From assembly GCA_028683855.1 (NCBI GenBank), contig JAQUHA010000018.1:1-64000 (forward strand): a DNA stretch of 64,000 bases. The letters run 5' to 3'. This document shows positions 1 through 9,113 of this stretch, in pieces (the stretch's first letter is position 1; each line of letters starts with the position of its first letter). The DNA comes from Desulfuromonadaceae bacterium. GTDB lineage: Bacteria > Desulfobacterota > Desulfuromonadia > Geobacterales > Pseudopelobacteraceae. Under the pieces are notes generated by a model that had not been told where the DNA came from, searched no databases, and worked only from the letters and a program-made list of their open reading frames with translations. A program made the translations under genes and the position numbers.

Positions 1-85
1 GGCAGAGGTATACTTCAACGGACTACTTGAACAAGCTGATCTTTCAAAGAACAAGGGGCATTCAACTGGGCTGAACCAAACTTAA
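1..85 (+). CDS. 3' end of an unidentified gene
   Basis: An open frame enters from the left edge and stops at TAA 83-85, giving a 27-residue C-terminus that begins AEVYFNGLLEQAD and ends GLNQT. It is too short for me to assign to a family. It lies 105 bases upstream of the phoU start and on the same strand, so it could belong to a phosphate-regulation operon, but its tail does not resemble the usual PstB C-terminus. Identity is left open. Confidence 0.5.
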   Translation, partial: AEVYFNGLLEQADLSKNKGHSTGLNQT

Positions 86-190
86 TTTCATCATTTTTCT
101 GTCTTGACAACCGTCAGTACCTTAATCTTACATACTTTTTCAAGAACAAACTTAAATCAGATTTACCTGTTATCGGGAAGAGGAGAATAT

Positions 191-862
191 ATGTTACAGG
201 AACACATCAGCAAGGCTTATGATAACGAACTTAACGATTTAAGACAGAGTATTCTGATTATGGGCGGCAAAGTTGAGTTAATGATCGCCAACTCCGTAAA
301 ATCACTCGTAGACAGGGATACCTCCTTAGCCGAACGAACAATTGCTCTGGATCACGAAATAAATGCCGCCGAGGTTTCGATAGATGAAAGATGCCTCGAA
401 CTGCTGGCACTCCGCCAGCCAGCTGCCAGAGATCTACGTTTTATAACTATAGCACTTAAAATTGTTACCGACCTGGAGCGGATGGGGGATCAATGTGCAA
501 ATATCGCTAAACGAGCACGGGAAATGAACGAGGAACCACCTCTGAAGCCTTATATTGATATTCCTCGAATGGCTTACAGAGCCGAAACCATGGTCAAGGA
601 ATCATTAGATGCATTTGTGCGCGGAGATGCAGAGCTGGCTATAAAAGTCTGTGGTGACGATAGCTTTGTTGACGAGCTGAATATACAGATCCAGCGCGAA
701 CTCTTAACATTTATGATTGAAGACCCAACGACAATATCACGAGCCATGAAGTTGAATTACATTTCTAAATCGCTGGAACGTATTGCAGATCACGCAACCA
801 ATGTTGCTGAGATGGTGATCTTTATGGTGAAGGGTAAGGATATCCGGCATACGATAGCGTAA
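191..862 (+). CDS. phoU: Phosphate signalling protein PhoU
   Basis: PhoU is a cytoplasmic negative regulator that links the Pst phosphate transporter to the PhoR/PhoB two-component system. The 223-residue product has the two-repeat helical-bundle pattern of the family, including LRQPAARDLRFI and DLERMGDQCANIAKRA in the first half and the matching SKSLERIADHATNVAEMV in the second. The length is that of ordinary PhoU proteins. I chose the ATG at 191 because AGAGGAGAA precedes it; a TTG at 104 would add 29 residues with no family similarity. No pst genes are visible, but the gene tail to the left could be one of them. Family assignment is secure. Confidence 0.95.
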   Translation: MLQEHISKAYDNELNDLRQSILIMGGKVELMIANSVKSLVDRDTSLAERTIALDHEINAAEVSIDERCLELLALRQPAARDLRFITIALKIVTDLERMGDQCANIAKRAREMNEEPPLKPYIDIPRMAYRAETMVKESLDAFVRGDAELAIKVCGDDSFVDELNIQIQRELLTFMIEDPTTISRAMKLNYISKSLERIADHATNVAEMVIFMVKGKDIRHTIA

Positions 863-902
863 TAACTTTAAGCGGCAACCTTATGAATATTCAAAACATT
901 AC

Positions 903-2696
903 TTACGTTCGCTTAAATATTTTCTGCAACTCTTGCAGGGTTATTATGTGAGATACCGGACGACCGTGCGGACAGCTGGCTGAAAAACCGGTCTGATCCA
1001 TCCTGTAAAACAGCTCTTTGATCTGTCTCTGATCGAGCTTATGAACTCCGCGAATAACGGAGTGACAGGCGATCTTTGAGAGCAGATGTTCCAGGTGATC
1101 ATTAAAAGCCGCACTCGTTCCAAGGTTTTCTATATCAGCCAGAATATTGCGAACGAGTGTAACTGGATCTTTATCTACAACCACTCTTGGAACAGATTTA
1201 ATAACTACTGTTGCCCCCCCGAACGGCTCAACATCAAAGCCTATATCAGCAAGCCATTTCGAATATCTGGCAGCTATTGCAACCTCACTGAAAGTCAGCT
1301 CCAGCGTCTCCGGAAACAATAACTGCTGAGATTCAACCCCATCCGTATCCGATTGTTGTTTAAGGTTCTGATACGCGACCCTTTCGCTTGCAGCGTGCTG
1401 ATCGATAATCACAAGATCCTTATCCGACTGACAGAGTATATACTCACCATTAAACTGACCTATTATTAATAGTGATGAAAAATATCCGGGCGACATTGCA
1501 GCATCACTCCACTCTGCAAACTGACACAACTCCACCTTCTCACTTACGGCAGGGATTGCTTCCAGTTGCTTCGGGTAAAACGTTTTCTGTGGCTGCATTT
1601 CAAGTGAAGCCTGAGCAGAAGCGGCAACTCTTTCACGATATACCTGGCTGTTTAATGGACGTTCGGGTTGATCTTCTGATTTAAACATATTTTTGATAAG
1701 CCAGGGAGAATCACGAAGCACCCCTTCTATCTCTGCTTGAATTGCGTCGTGAACGACAGATTGACGGCGGAAACGCACTTCATGCTTGGTTGGGTGAACA
1801 TTCACATCAACCTCTTCAGGTGGAAGCTCAATGAACAACGCAACTACCGGATACCTGCCGCGATCTATAACACCTCGATAAGCCTGCATTACAGCGTGTT
1901 GCACCACCTTGTCTCGAATATATCTGCCGTTAATATACGTATAAACAGCCTGCGTTCCAGAACGTACAACAGCCGGCCCCGCAACAAACCCTCTGACTTT
2001 TACATAATCACTGACAGTATTAACTATCGGGTAGAAATGCTGTGAACTCTGCTTACCGATAACCTGAGATAAGCGACGGAGCAGGTCGCTGCTCTGAAGC
2101 CTCAGCAGTTCCCTGTCATCACTAAAACAGCTGAAACCAACATCAGGACGCGCCACAGCCATTCTGTTAACAACGTCTGCAACGTGACCGATCTCGGTTT
2201 CAGGGCTTTTCATAAATTTAAGTCTTACAGGCAGATTGTAAAAAAGATTTTCAACGCTTATGACCGTACCGGCAGGCATACCGCAAGCTTTAACATCCCT
2301 GATACGCCCGGCTTCAACAACTATTTCGGTCCCCTCCTGAGAGTCAGGTTCACGAGTTGAGAGCGTAAAACGTGAAACTGATGCTATTGAGGGGAGAGCC
2401 TCGCCACGGAATCCAAGGGTCATTATTTTTTCAAGATCACCGTCATGCTTGATTTTGCTCGTAGCATGGCGCTCTATTGAAAGCAGAGCATCTTCACGGG
2501 ACATTCCACTGCCGTTATCTGTAACCCGAATACGACGCCTGCCGCCAGCAGTGACTTCAACTGAAATTTCCGTTGCACCTGCATCAAGTGCATTTTCAAT
2601 TAATTCTTTTATTACAGAAGCCGGGCGCTCCACAACTTCACCGGCTGCAATCTTGTTCGTTAGAATTTCAGGAAGAATTGATATATGTGTAGACAT
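903..2696 (-). CDS. mutL: DNA mismatch repair protein MutL
   Basis: MutL couples mismatch recognition by MutS to strand nicking or unwinding. The 597-residue product begins with the GHKL ATPase domain: NKIAAGEVVERPASV near residue 20, DNGSGM and GFRGEALPSI. It ends with the dimerisation/endonuclease domain carrying DQHAASERVAYQ and CPHGRPV. The ATG at 2696 is preceded by GGAGAAGGA and starts MSTHISILP; an in-frame ATG at 2717 adds seven residues and lacks that site. The endonuclease metal motif is normally DQHA-x2-E-x4-E; here the last Glu is Gln, so the nicking site may be altered. A terminator separates the gene from the upstream operon, so it probably has its own promoter. Confidence 0.96.
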   Translation of the reverse strand: MSTHISILPEILTNKIAAGEVVERPASVIKELIENALDAGATEISVEVTAGGRRRIRVTDNGSGMSREDALLSIERHATSKIKHDGDLEKIMTLGFRGEALPSIASVSRFTLSTREPDSQEGTEIVVEAGRIRDVKACGMPAGTVISVENLFYNLPVRLKFMKSPETEIGHVADVVNRMAVARPDVGFSCFSDDRELLRLQSSDLLRRLSQVIGKQSSQHFYPIVNTVSDYVKVRGFVAGPAVVRSGTQAVYTYINGRYIRDKVVQHAVMQAYRGVIDRGRYPVVALFIELPPEEVDVNVHPTKHEVRFRRQSVVHDAIQAEIEGVLRDSPWLIKNMFKSEDQPERPLNSQVYRERVAASAQASLEMQPQKTFYPKQLEAIPAVSEKVELCQFAEWSDAAMSPGYFSSLLIIGQFNGEYILCQSDKDLVIIDQHAASERVAYQNLKQQSDTDGVESQQLLFPETLELTFSEVAIAARYSKWLADIGFDVEPFGGATVVIKSVPRVVVDKDPVTLVRNILADIENLGTSAAFNDHLEHLLSKIACHSVIRGVHKLDQRQIKELFYRMDQTGFSASCPHGRPVSHIITLQELQKIFKRT

Positions 2697-2713
2697 TTCC
2701 TTCTCCGGCAGGA

Positions 2714-2740
2714 ACAAAAAAAGAGCGGAAAACCGCCCTT
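2714..2740 (-). terminator. Rho-independent terminator of the prmA-rsmE-zinc ribbon operon
   Basis: Read leftwards, a GGGCGG/CCGCTC stem with a TTTT loop is followed directly by a run of seven Ts. It lies between the end of the zinc-ribbon gene (2782) and the start of mutL (2696), and so should end the upstream transcript. Confidence 0.8.
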
Positions 2741-2781
2741 ATGGTGAGAATCTGGTTAGATGGTCAAGTACGATACTGCTT

Positions 2782-3366
2782 CTACTTGAAACTGTTTTCT
2801 TTTGTATCACCAAATAATGAGTCAAAATCATCAAGCTCATCCGGCTGAATATCCGAGGCAGTCTCGGCGGGTGTTTCATCCCATGAGAAACTTTCGAGAT
2901 CGAATTCACCAGGTGAGGAGCCAGCATTAGCCTGAGTTGCAGCAAATGAAACTGGAGTTGGCGCGTGCACACTTGCAAACGGCGACTCATCAGTTTGTGA
3001 AGTAGATTCAAGCAAATTTGCAAAATCATCGGCATCAGAACCGGAAGTACCAGAGTGAGCGGCAGTAACAACAGGCTCAGGCTCGTCAAAATTAAAAGGA
3101 TCATCATTTTTTTCTGCAACAGGACTCAAAGGCTCGTTAGGAAGATCAAAGGAGAATATATCTTCATGCATTTCAACTTTTTCACTGACATTATCTGCCG
3201 AAGCTGCAAGAGTCTGAGATTCAGCAACCAAATGTTCCTTTGCCACAGACGGCAGAACAACTGAAGCTATGGAGTATGTCTGTTTGTAACCGGTAAGGTC
3301 AGCGGAGCATTTTTTACAGCTGTCATAATATTCAAAGCTGTTAAATCCACATTTTGGACATTTCAT
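2782..3366 (-). CDS. Zinc-ribbon protein with acidic, low-complexity tail
   Basis: The first 25 residues form a zinc ribbon with two CxxC pairs (MKCPKCGF and CKKCSADL). The remaining 165 or so residues are rich in Asp, Glu, Ser, Ala and Pro with repeated DPFNFD/FDLPNE-like stretches, and look disordered; there is no membrane segment or signal peptide. Small proteins with one N-terminal ribbon and an acidic tail are common in deltaproteobacteria, but I know of no assigned function. It sits 25 bases downstream of rsmE, in the operon prmA-rsmE-this gene, and the terminator follows. The function is unknown; a protein or nucleic-acid binding role is only a guess. Confidence 0.8.
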   Translation of the reverse strand: MKCPKCGFNSFEYYDSCKKCSADLTGYKQTYSIASVVLPSVAKEHLVAESQTLAASADNVSEKVEMHEDIFSFDLPNEPLSPVAEKNDDPFNFDEPEPVVTAAHSGTSGSDADDFANLLESTSQTDESPFASVHAPTPVSFAATQANAGSSPGEFDLESFSWDETPAETASDIQPDELDDFDSLFGDTKENSFK

Positions 3367-3391
3367 CTCAAGCTCCTTGATTGCGAAACAA

Positions 3392-4138
3392 TCACATTTC
3401 GCCCCATATATACTGCATTATAGCCAGAATAGCAATACTTGCAGTTTCTGTTCTAAGTATCCTCGACCCTAAAGAAACCGGTTGATAGCCATGCTGAGAA
3501 AAATGACGGACCTCTAAAGGATCAAATCCACCTTCCGGACCTATAGCTACAACAATCGAAACAGGCTTAGCCCCCTCTGTCAGAGCCTTTTTCAAGGAGG
3601 TTTCTCTCTCCCCCTCCCACAATATCAGACGCAGTTCCTGCCCCGAATCATTTGCAGCCTCAACAGCTGTTGGTCTCCATGATACTTCTGGAATATCGAT
3701 CCGCTCTGACTGCCTTGCAGCTTCAGCAGTAATCCGATTCCACCTTTCTAATTTACTCTCCTGCTGATCATCACGCACTTTTGCAACAGACCTACGACCA
3801 CCAAACAGCCAGAAATCGTGAGCTCCAAGTTCAGTACCCTTCTGCAATATCATATCAATCTTGTCACCCTTCGGGAGAGCCTGACAGATAGTGATTTTTG
3901 GCGCCGTAACATCACTCTCTGCTGCAAGATTTGAGGAGGATATTTTAACTGCGACCCACTCTTTAGCTACCTGATTGATTGAACCAAAATGAATCACACC
4001 TTTTTCATCAGCCAGCTGAACCGGATCACCCGGACCCAATCGAAGGACACGAACCATGTGGTTGTAAATCTCACCATCAAAAGACGCATAACCGTCACGT
4101 ATAGCCCTGGAATTTATCATAAAACGGCGCAAACTCAT
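3392..4138 (-). CDS. rsmE: 16S rRNA (uracil-1498-N3) methyltransferase RsmE
   Basis: RsmE methylates U1498 of 16S rRNA in the 30S subunit with S-adenosylmethionine. The 248-residue protein has the N-terminal PUA-like region (RRFMINSR, HMVRVLRLGPGD) and a C-terminal SPOUT knot with GPEGGFDPLEV and LGSRILRTETA, the family signature. I place the start at the ATG at 4138, which overlaps the prmA stop in an ATGA quartet, pointing to translational coupling; a longer frame from 4174 would run inside prmA. The prmA-rsmE pairing is common in bacteria. Confidence 0.95.
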   Translation of the reverse strand: MSLRRFMINSRAIRDGYASFDGEIYNHMVRVLRLGPGDPVQLADEKGVIHFGSINQVAKEWVAVKISSSNLAAESDVTAPKITICQALPKGDKIDMILQKGTELGAHDFWLFGGRRSVAKVRDDQQESKLERWNRITAEAARQSERIDIPEVSWRPTAVEAANDSGQELRLILWEGERETSLKKALTEGAKPVSIVVAIGPEGGFDPLEVRHFSQHGYQPVSLGSRILRTETASIAILAIMQYIWGEM

Positions 4139-5064
4139 ACTATTACAACCTTTTTGTACAGCATTGCCACCCACTCTCCATCGTAAAGAGATGTTACATA
4201 CTGAAGCGAATGAGGCGCAAACCCGATTTTTACAAGCTGTTCCTTCTCTGCCAATATACCGGACAGTATCAATGACCCGCCATTCTCCAGACGATCGGCG
4301 AGATTTGGAGCAAGCCTGACAAGCTCTTCAGCAAGAATATTTGCCAAAATTATGTCAAAATTCTCCTTCAATGATTCAAGGGTATTTGTGCCGCTTTCAA
4401 TCATTTCAGATAGATTATTCAGTACAAAGTTTTCTCTAGCCACATCAATCGCATCTGAATCGATATCAAGCGCCAACACTCTTCCTGCGCCAAGCAGGCA
4501 GGCAGCCATTGCTAATATTCCTGACCCTGTTCCAAGATCAAGCAGTGACGGCACAGCAAGAAGAGAACTGTTTTCCATAACCGTTTCAAGTAATTCCAGA
4601 CATAGTCTTGTTGTTTCATGCCCACCAGTTCCAAACGCCATCCCCGGATCTATTCTAATAACAAGATCATCAGGCAGCTTATCAAACTCTTCCCATGTCG
4701 GCACTATAAGCAACCTGTTTCCAACACGAATAGGTTTAAAATGAACTTTCCAGCTATTGCTCCAATCCTCTGTATTTACAGAATCAATAGTATAATTACT
4801 GAAAAATTCTGAGGGATATTGAGCGGACAAACCTTTAATAAAATTATCAATCTCATCCAGAATAGGTGTGGAATCAATATCTGCAGCTATATAACCTTTT
4901 ACCGACATCCTCACTGAATCCGGAATCTCCTTTACAGAGAAAGCATCCACGTCAAGGTTTTCAACACATACGCCGTTTCCGGTAACTTCTGAGAGGAAAT
5001 CGGCAACGACCTCCGAATAAAGAGCAGGGATATCCAGTACAATTTCAAGCCATGAATTTTTCAT
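4135..5064 (-). CDS. prmA: Ribosomal protein L11 methyltransferase PrmA
   Basis: PrmA trimethylates ribosomal protein L11. The 309-residue product has an N-terminal substrate-recognition region followed by a class I methyltransferase fold: LDLGTGSGILAMAA (SAM-binding motif I), LALDIDSDAI (motif II) and the LANILAEEL motif. GTGGHETTRL just before motif I is typical of the family. It is first in a three-gene leftward operon and its TGA overlaps the rsmE ATG by four bases. About 530 bases without a convincing gene lie upstream, so the promoter should be there, but I could not pick out clear boxes. Confidence 0.96.
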   Translation of the reverse strand: MKNSWLEIVLDIPALYSEVVADFLSEVTGNGVCVENLDVDAFSVKEIPDSVRMSVKGYIAADIDSTPILDEIDNFIKGLSAQYPSEFFSNYTIDSVNTEDWSNSWKVHFKPIRVGNRLLIVPTWEEFDKLPDDLVIRIDPGMAFGTGGHETTRLCLELLETVMENSSLLAVPSLLDLGTGSGILAMAACLLGAGRVLALDIDSDAIDVARENFVLNNLSEMIESGTNTLESLKENFDIILANILAEELVRLAPNLADRLENGGSLILSGILAEKEQLVKIGFAPHSLQYVTSLYDGEWVAMLYKKVVIV

Positions 5065-5594
5065 AAGTAAACTCTTGGAATATATTTTATTTTCTGAGAA
5101 GTTATCAGAAGGGTTATAACCTTACAAGACAAAATATTGCTTTATTTTTCTATTTAAAACCCAGAAACCTACAGTATCCAGAATGGTTACGGAGTGTTTA
5201 TTGTGTTGGCAATATCGATATAGCAAAATTAATAAAATTGGCGGATTAAAGTACGAAGTAGCGGAATTTGGCTTTAGAAATTAATCGTGATGGCGACAAG
5301 CGAAAATTAAAATCTCTGCTTCTTCAATTTGGCAGACAAGCCAACCTTCACGGTCAGTCCTACGGGATCAACAAGTTGGAAACGGAGGTGCCAGGAATTA
5401 CAGACTCCCCAGAAATGGTTCGCCGGTTTTTTTTGGCAGAGTTCATGAGAGGAGTTCAACTGAAGAAGCATATATGGCGAGCAGTTATCCGAGTACTTTT
5501 TTAACAATTAAGGGTAAATGCAACCATTTGACGGATACTGGCTGAGTCGTCAGCCGTCATTATTATTTTCGGCATACAGTCTAACCCTCCATCC
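5065..5594 (+). other. 530-base gap, possibly holding a decayed gene
   Basis: The gap between the prmA start and the chemosensory operon end is AT-rich at its left. One open frame, TTG 5268 to TAA 5504 (78 codons), has a plausible composition (QFGRQANLHGQSYGINKLET) but no ATG start, no clear ribosome site and no family that I recognise. It could be the remnant of a mobile or accessory gene. Nothing else convincing was seen here. Confidence 0.3.
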
Positions 5595-6161
5595 CTAGCT
5601 TAAAAGTTCAATAATTTTTCTGCCTATTTTATTAAGCGGCAGCACATAATCTATTGCACCTGTTTCAAAAGCAGCTTTAGGCATACCGTAAATAGCCGAA
5701 GATTCGGCATCCTGAGCGATCGTACTTCCGCCAATCGACTTTATATACTGAACTCCTTCCGCTCCGTCTTTACCCATGCCGGTCATCACAACACCTATTA
5801 TTTTTGCCTTCTTAAGAGGCTTGAGCAGAGATTTCATAGCGACATCAGCGGAGGGGAGTACGAAGTTGACCCTTGCACCCTCTTTTAGAATAATGCGGCT
5901 GTTCCCTTCAAGCGTAAGATGAAATCCTCCGGGGGCAAGATACACCCTTCCACTCCTTAGATACTCACCATCTCCAGCCAGAGCAATCGGCATGGAAGCT
6001 ACTGAGTCGAGTCCAGACGCAATTTTATAGTCCATCCCCGGAGGGATATGAAGAACAATAACAATAGCTGCATCAAGCAGTGGAAGCTCGGAGAAGAGAC
6101 GTCTGAGGGCTATTGGCCCTCCGGTCGAGACTCCAATGACCACGATATTATTATTGACCAT
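5595..6161 (-). CDS. Stand-alone CheB-type methylesterase/deamidase domain
   Basis: CheB esterases remove methyl groups from chemoreceptor glutamates. This 188-residue protein is only the catalytic half: GVSTGGPIAL with the nucleophile Ser12, VLHIPPG with His38, and MTGMGKDGAEG with the catalytic Asp near the end. There is no receiver domain. The ATG at 6161 (MVNNNIVVIG) lies 11 bases inside the preceding receiver gene, so the two are translationally linked and together match the domain order of a normal CheB. A longer frame from 6221 has no family similarity. It is the last gene of the chemosensory operon. A full-length CheB is encoded at 9114-10205, so this one may serve a second receptor set or pathway. 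Confidence 0.9.
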   Translation of the reverse strand: MVNNNIVVIGVSTGGPIALRRLFSELPLLDAAIVIVLHIPPGMDYKIASGLDSVASMPIALAGDGEYLRSGRVYLAPGGFHLTLEGNSRIILKEGARVNFVLPSADVAMKSLLKPLKKAKIIGVVMTGMGKDGAEGVQYIKSIGGSTIAQDAESSAIYGMPKAAFETGAIDYVLPLNKIGRKIIELLS

Positions 6162-6549
6162 TGAAAGGCTCCACAGAATCCAGCAGACTGAAATAGTACT
6201 GTATAGATTCCAACAGTTCACCCGGTTTGAATGGTTTAGTCAGATAGTCCGTGACGTACTCCTGTATCCCCTCCATCTTATTATCAGGGGAATCCATAGC
6301 CGTAAGCATGACGATTATATTTCCATCATATACATTGTTCTCCACAATCCTGCGGATAGTATCCCACCCATTCATCTCGGGCATCATTACATCCATAAGA
6401 ATAACACCGCGAAAACCTTCATTCAGATATTCAAGACACTCGTTACCGCTTGCTGCTTTAAGAAGGTCTATCCCTTCCGACTCAAAAAATATCTCTACGG
6501 ACTCTCTGATCATCTCCTCATCATCGACTATCATTACTTTTGCGCCCAT
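6151..6549 (-). CDS. Single-domain response regulator (receiver)
   Basis: This is a 132-residue CheY-like receiver with no output domain. It has the acidic pair in KVMIVDDEE, the phosphoacceptor Asp53 in LMDVMMPEMNGW, Thr83 in VMLTAMD and Lys105 in DYLTKPF, so it should be phosphorylatable. I chose the ATG at 6549 because an AAAGGGGGG stretch sits about six bases upstream; ATGs at 6555 and 6567 are too close to it. It lies 31 bases after the PAS histidine kinase and overlaps the CheB esterase gene by 11 bases. It could be the CheY of the system or the detached receiver of the esterase next to it; the order and overlap favour the latter. Confidence 0.88.
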   Translation of the reverse strand: MGAKVMIVDDEEMIRESVEIFFESEGIDLLKAASGNECLEYLNEGFRGVILMDVMMPEMNGWDTIRRIVENNVYDGNIIVMLTAMDSPDNKMEGIQEYVTDYLTKPFKPGELLESIQYYFSLLDSVEPFNGQ

Positions 6550-6580
6550 ATCCATCCCCCCTTTCAACCTTTAAAACAGC

Positions 6581-9091
6581 TCAAATGCTGATTTTAATTG
6601 TTGTTCCTCTGTCAATGCCTGCACTTTCAGCCCATATTCTGCCGTTGTGATTCCTAACAATCCTATTACATATTGCAAGTCCCAATCCACTGGCATCGAG
6701 ATCATGTCGCGACTCGTCCACCTTGAAAAACTCACTGAAAATACTTTCAAGGTGTTCAGGTGTAAGTCCGATGCCATCATCTCTTACATAAATAACAAGG
6801 CGTTCAGTGTCCCTTTCAACTCCGATCTGCACAGTCCCGTCTGTTTTCGAGAAATTTACTGCGTTGGAGATCAGATTGCTGAAAAGTTCCTCAAAATGAT
6901 CAGGCACTACATGAACCGAGAGTGCAGGATCAATACTGTTCTGAACTACCAGCCTCTTTTTATCGATATTTTCCGAGTACCTGGCAACTGCTTTATCAAC
7001 GATAGAGTGGAGATATATGTCTTCAAATTGATACGACTTAATATCTGAAGAGAGTGCCGCAAGCATTCTGGTTTTATCAGCCATATTTTTTATCGAGTTT
7101 ATACACTTTATGCACATATCGACTCTTTTTATCAAATCAGGCTCCGTCATTTTGGATTTAATAATCGGTAGCAGAATAAACAGAGGTGTTAACGGAGTAT
7201 TTAAATCATGCCCGAGTCTGGTCATGATAGTTTCTATCAGATGAGCATATTCAATCTGGGATTCCAGCCGACTATTCTCTTTTTCGTTCTGTTTGTATTC
7301 TGTAATATCCCGAATAGACTCTATGCCCCCTGTCACACCCCCCTGCTCGTCATAAAGAGATGTTGCGGTTGCCCAGAAGTATCTGCTGTCACCGTTACGG
7401 AAAGCAGGGACAAAAACTTCCGCAAAGAGAACATTTCCGTCCCGCCTGATATCTGTATAATTGCGGTCGATTCTCTCCTGAGGTTTATCAAGGAGATCAA
7501 TAAGAAGGGGACGGCTGTCATTATAAAACGGAATTGCATACAGGTAGTCCCCTTTGCCGATAATCTCCCCTTTGGCAATACCGGTCATCTGTTCGATTGC
7601 CCTGTTCCATGCAACAACCCGCTTCTCTTTATCAATAACAAAGGTTGCGTCCGGTAGAAATTCAACTATTTCCATCAACTGCTGATTTGCAGCTTTTATA
7701 TCCCTTTCGGCAGCCTTGCGCTCGGTCACATCGCGGAAGGACCAGAATCTGCCATAATATTCGCTGTTCACTCCAAGAAGCGGCACGGTGTATCTATCGA
7801 GAACCTTGCCATTTGTCAGACATATTTCATCACGACAGGTTTCCCCCCTGTGTTCGTAAAGGTACTTAACCTTTTCAAGGAACTGCAACGGATCCGCCTG
7901 TATACTGGTCACATATTCAAGCACAGGCTCATCTTCTTTAGCATCTATCAGGGAGGAAGGAATCCCCATTATCTCTATAAATTGTTGATTTATAGAGAGG
8001 ATTTTTGCGTTTTCGTCAACTACAAGTATGCCGTCAAGTGATGCCTCCTGCTGGGTTGAAAGCAGGATATTCTTAAACAGGAGCGCCCGTTCGGAGCTCT
8101 TTCGCTCCGTTATGTCAAGAACCACGCCGACCAGTCCCTTTACAGAGCCGTCTCTCGTATTGAATGCAGCTTTGTTTATAATAACATCGCGCATCGAACC
8201 ATCTGTGTACATGACTGAAGATTCAAAAGAGTGAATACCGGGGTTCTCAAGAACTTCAAGATCCTGTTTACAATAGAGGTCTGCCGATTCATTTGACCAT
8301 AAATTGTGCGGAGTCTTACCGATCAGCTCTTCTGCTGAAAATCCGGTATACCCCTCGAAAGCCTTATTACACCCCAGATAACGCGAGGCATTGTCTTTAA
8401 AGTAAACGGGGTTCGGAATCGTGTCCATGAGCGTTTTCTGGAACTGCATCTGATTCTCATTTAAAACTTCAATCCGCCTCGTCGCCAGACCGACGAGAAC
8501 CATGAAAAATGTGAGGAGCATAAGCATGGTTGCCATAGTCAGGGTCATTTTAGTTTTTATGACGCGCATTCGAGCCAGCAGGTCACCCTCCTTGACACCC
8601 ACAAAGAGTACCCCGACAACTTTTCCGTCTCTGTCAATAATCGGGTCGTATGCCGTCATGTAGGGGACATCAAGTATTTCCACCAGACCGCGGTAGGACC
8701 TCCCCTGTTTTAAAAGAGTATCTTTAATCGCAGCTTCAAGCTTTACACCAAGAGCTCGCTTCCCCTCCACATTCAAGATGTTGGTTGATACTCTCTCGTC
8801 GTACATGAAGATGGTCGCTACTCCACCGAAAATTTCCTGAATTCTGTCGGTCAGCTCAAAATTGTTGTTCAATACATAGTCACCGACCAGCAGCCTGCCA
8901 TCCAGTATTCTGAAATCACTCCCCTTCTGGCTAAGCAGCTGCCAGAATGTCCGAATGCTCATTTCCAGCTTGATGCTCTCATTGTTGACTTCATTCTTAT
9001 GGTACTGATCGAGTGAATAAAATCCGAACACTGAGATCGTAACAATCGCAATAAAGATACTTGCAAGTATGTATTTAGTAACAGATCTCAT
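6581..9091 (-). CDS. Membrane PAS sensor histidine kinase in the chemosensory operon
   Basis: The 836-residue protein has a first membrane helix (residues 5-25), a periplasmic Cache-like sensor region (about 30-175, with IFGGVATIFMYDERVS and the GKVVGVLFVGV strand), a second helix (about 185-205), then PAS domains at roughly 215-330, 340-460 and 470-595. The kinase core has His628 in LGHDLNTPLTPL, an N box NLISNAVNFS, DDGIGLT and GLGLAI. It lies between cheB and a single-domain receiver and has no receiver of its own. It probably phosphorylates the adjacent receiver, giving an input separate from CheA. The ligand is unknown. Confidence 0.9.
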   Translation of the reverse strand: MRSVTKYILASIFIAIVTISVFGFYSLDQYHKNEVNNESIKLEMSIRTFWQLLSQKGSDFRILDGRLLVGDYVLNNNFELTDRIQEIFGGVATIFMYDERVSTNILNVEGKRALGVKLEAAIKDTLLKQGRSYRGLVEILDVPYMTAYDPIIDRDGKVVGVLFVGVKEGDLLARMRVIKTKMTLTMATMLMLLTFFMVLVGLATRRIEVLNENQMQFQKTLMDTIPNPVYFKDNASRYLGCNKAFEGYTGFSAEELIGKTPHNLWSNESADLYCKQDLEVLENPGIHSFESSVMYTDGSMRDVIINKAAFNTRDGSVKGLVGVVLDITERKSSERALLFKNILLSTQQEASLDGILVVDENAKILSINQQFIEIMGIPSSLIDAKEDEPVLEYVTSIQADPLQFLEKVKYLYEHRGETCRDEICLTNGKVLDRYTVPLLGVNSEYYGRFWSFRDVTERKAAERDIKAANQQLMEIVEFLPDATFVIDKEKRVVAWNRAIEQMTGIAKGEIIGKGDYLYAIPFYNDSRPLLIDLLDKPQERIDRNYTDIRRDGNVLFAEVFVPAFRNGDSRYFWATATSLYDEQGGVTGGIESIRDITEYKQNEKENSRLESQIEYAHLIETIMTRLGHDLNTPLTPLFILLPIIKSKMTEPDLIKRVDMCIKCINSIKNMADKTRMLAALSSDIKSYQFEDIYLHSIVDKAVARYSENIDKKRLVVQNSIDPALSVHVVPDHFEELFSNLISNAVNFSKTDGTVQIGVERDTERLVIYVRDDGIGLTPEHLESIFSEFFKVDESRHDLDASGLGLAICNRIVRNHNGRIWAESAGIDRGTTIKISI

Positions 9092-9113
9092 TTAAAGAAT
9101 CCTTTACAGGGAG

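Noticed and set aside
104..190. Longer phoU from TTG 104
   Set aside because: The extra 29 residues are unlike PhoU and the ATG at 191 has a good ribosome site.
1086..2045. Rightward frames inside mutL
   Set aside because: They are antisense to a strongly conserved gene and carry no motifs.
2739..3119. Leftward 126-codon frame overlapping the zinc-ribbon gene
   Set aside because: It is a shifted-frame artefact of the acidic low-complexity stretch, rich in Leu with no motif.
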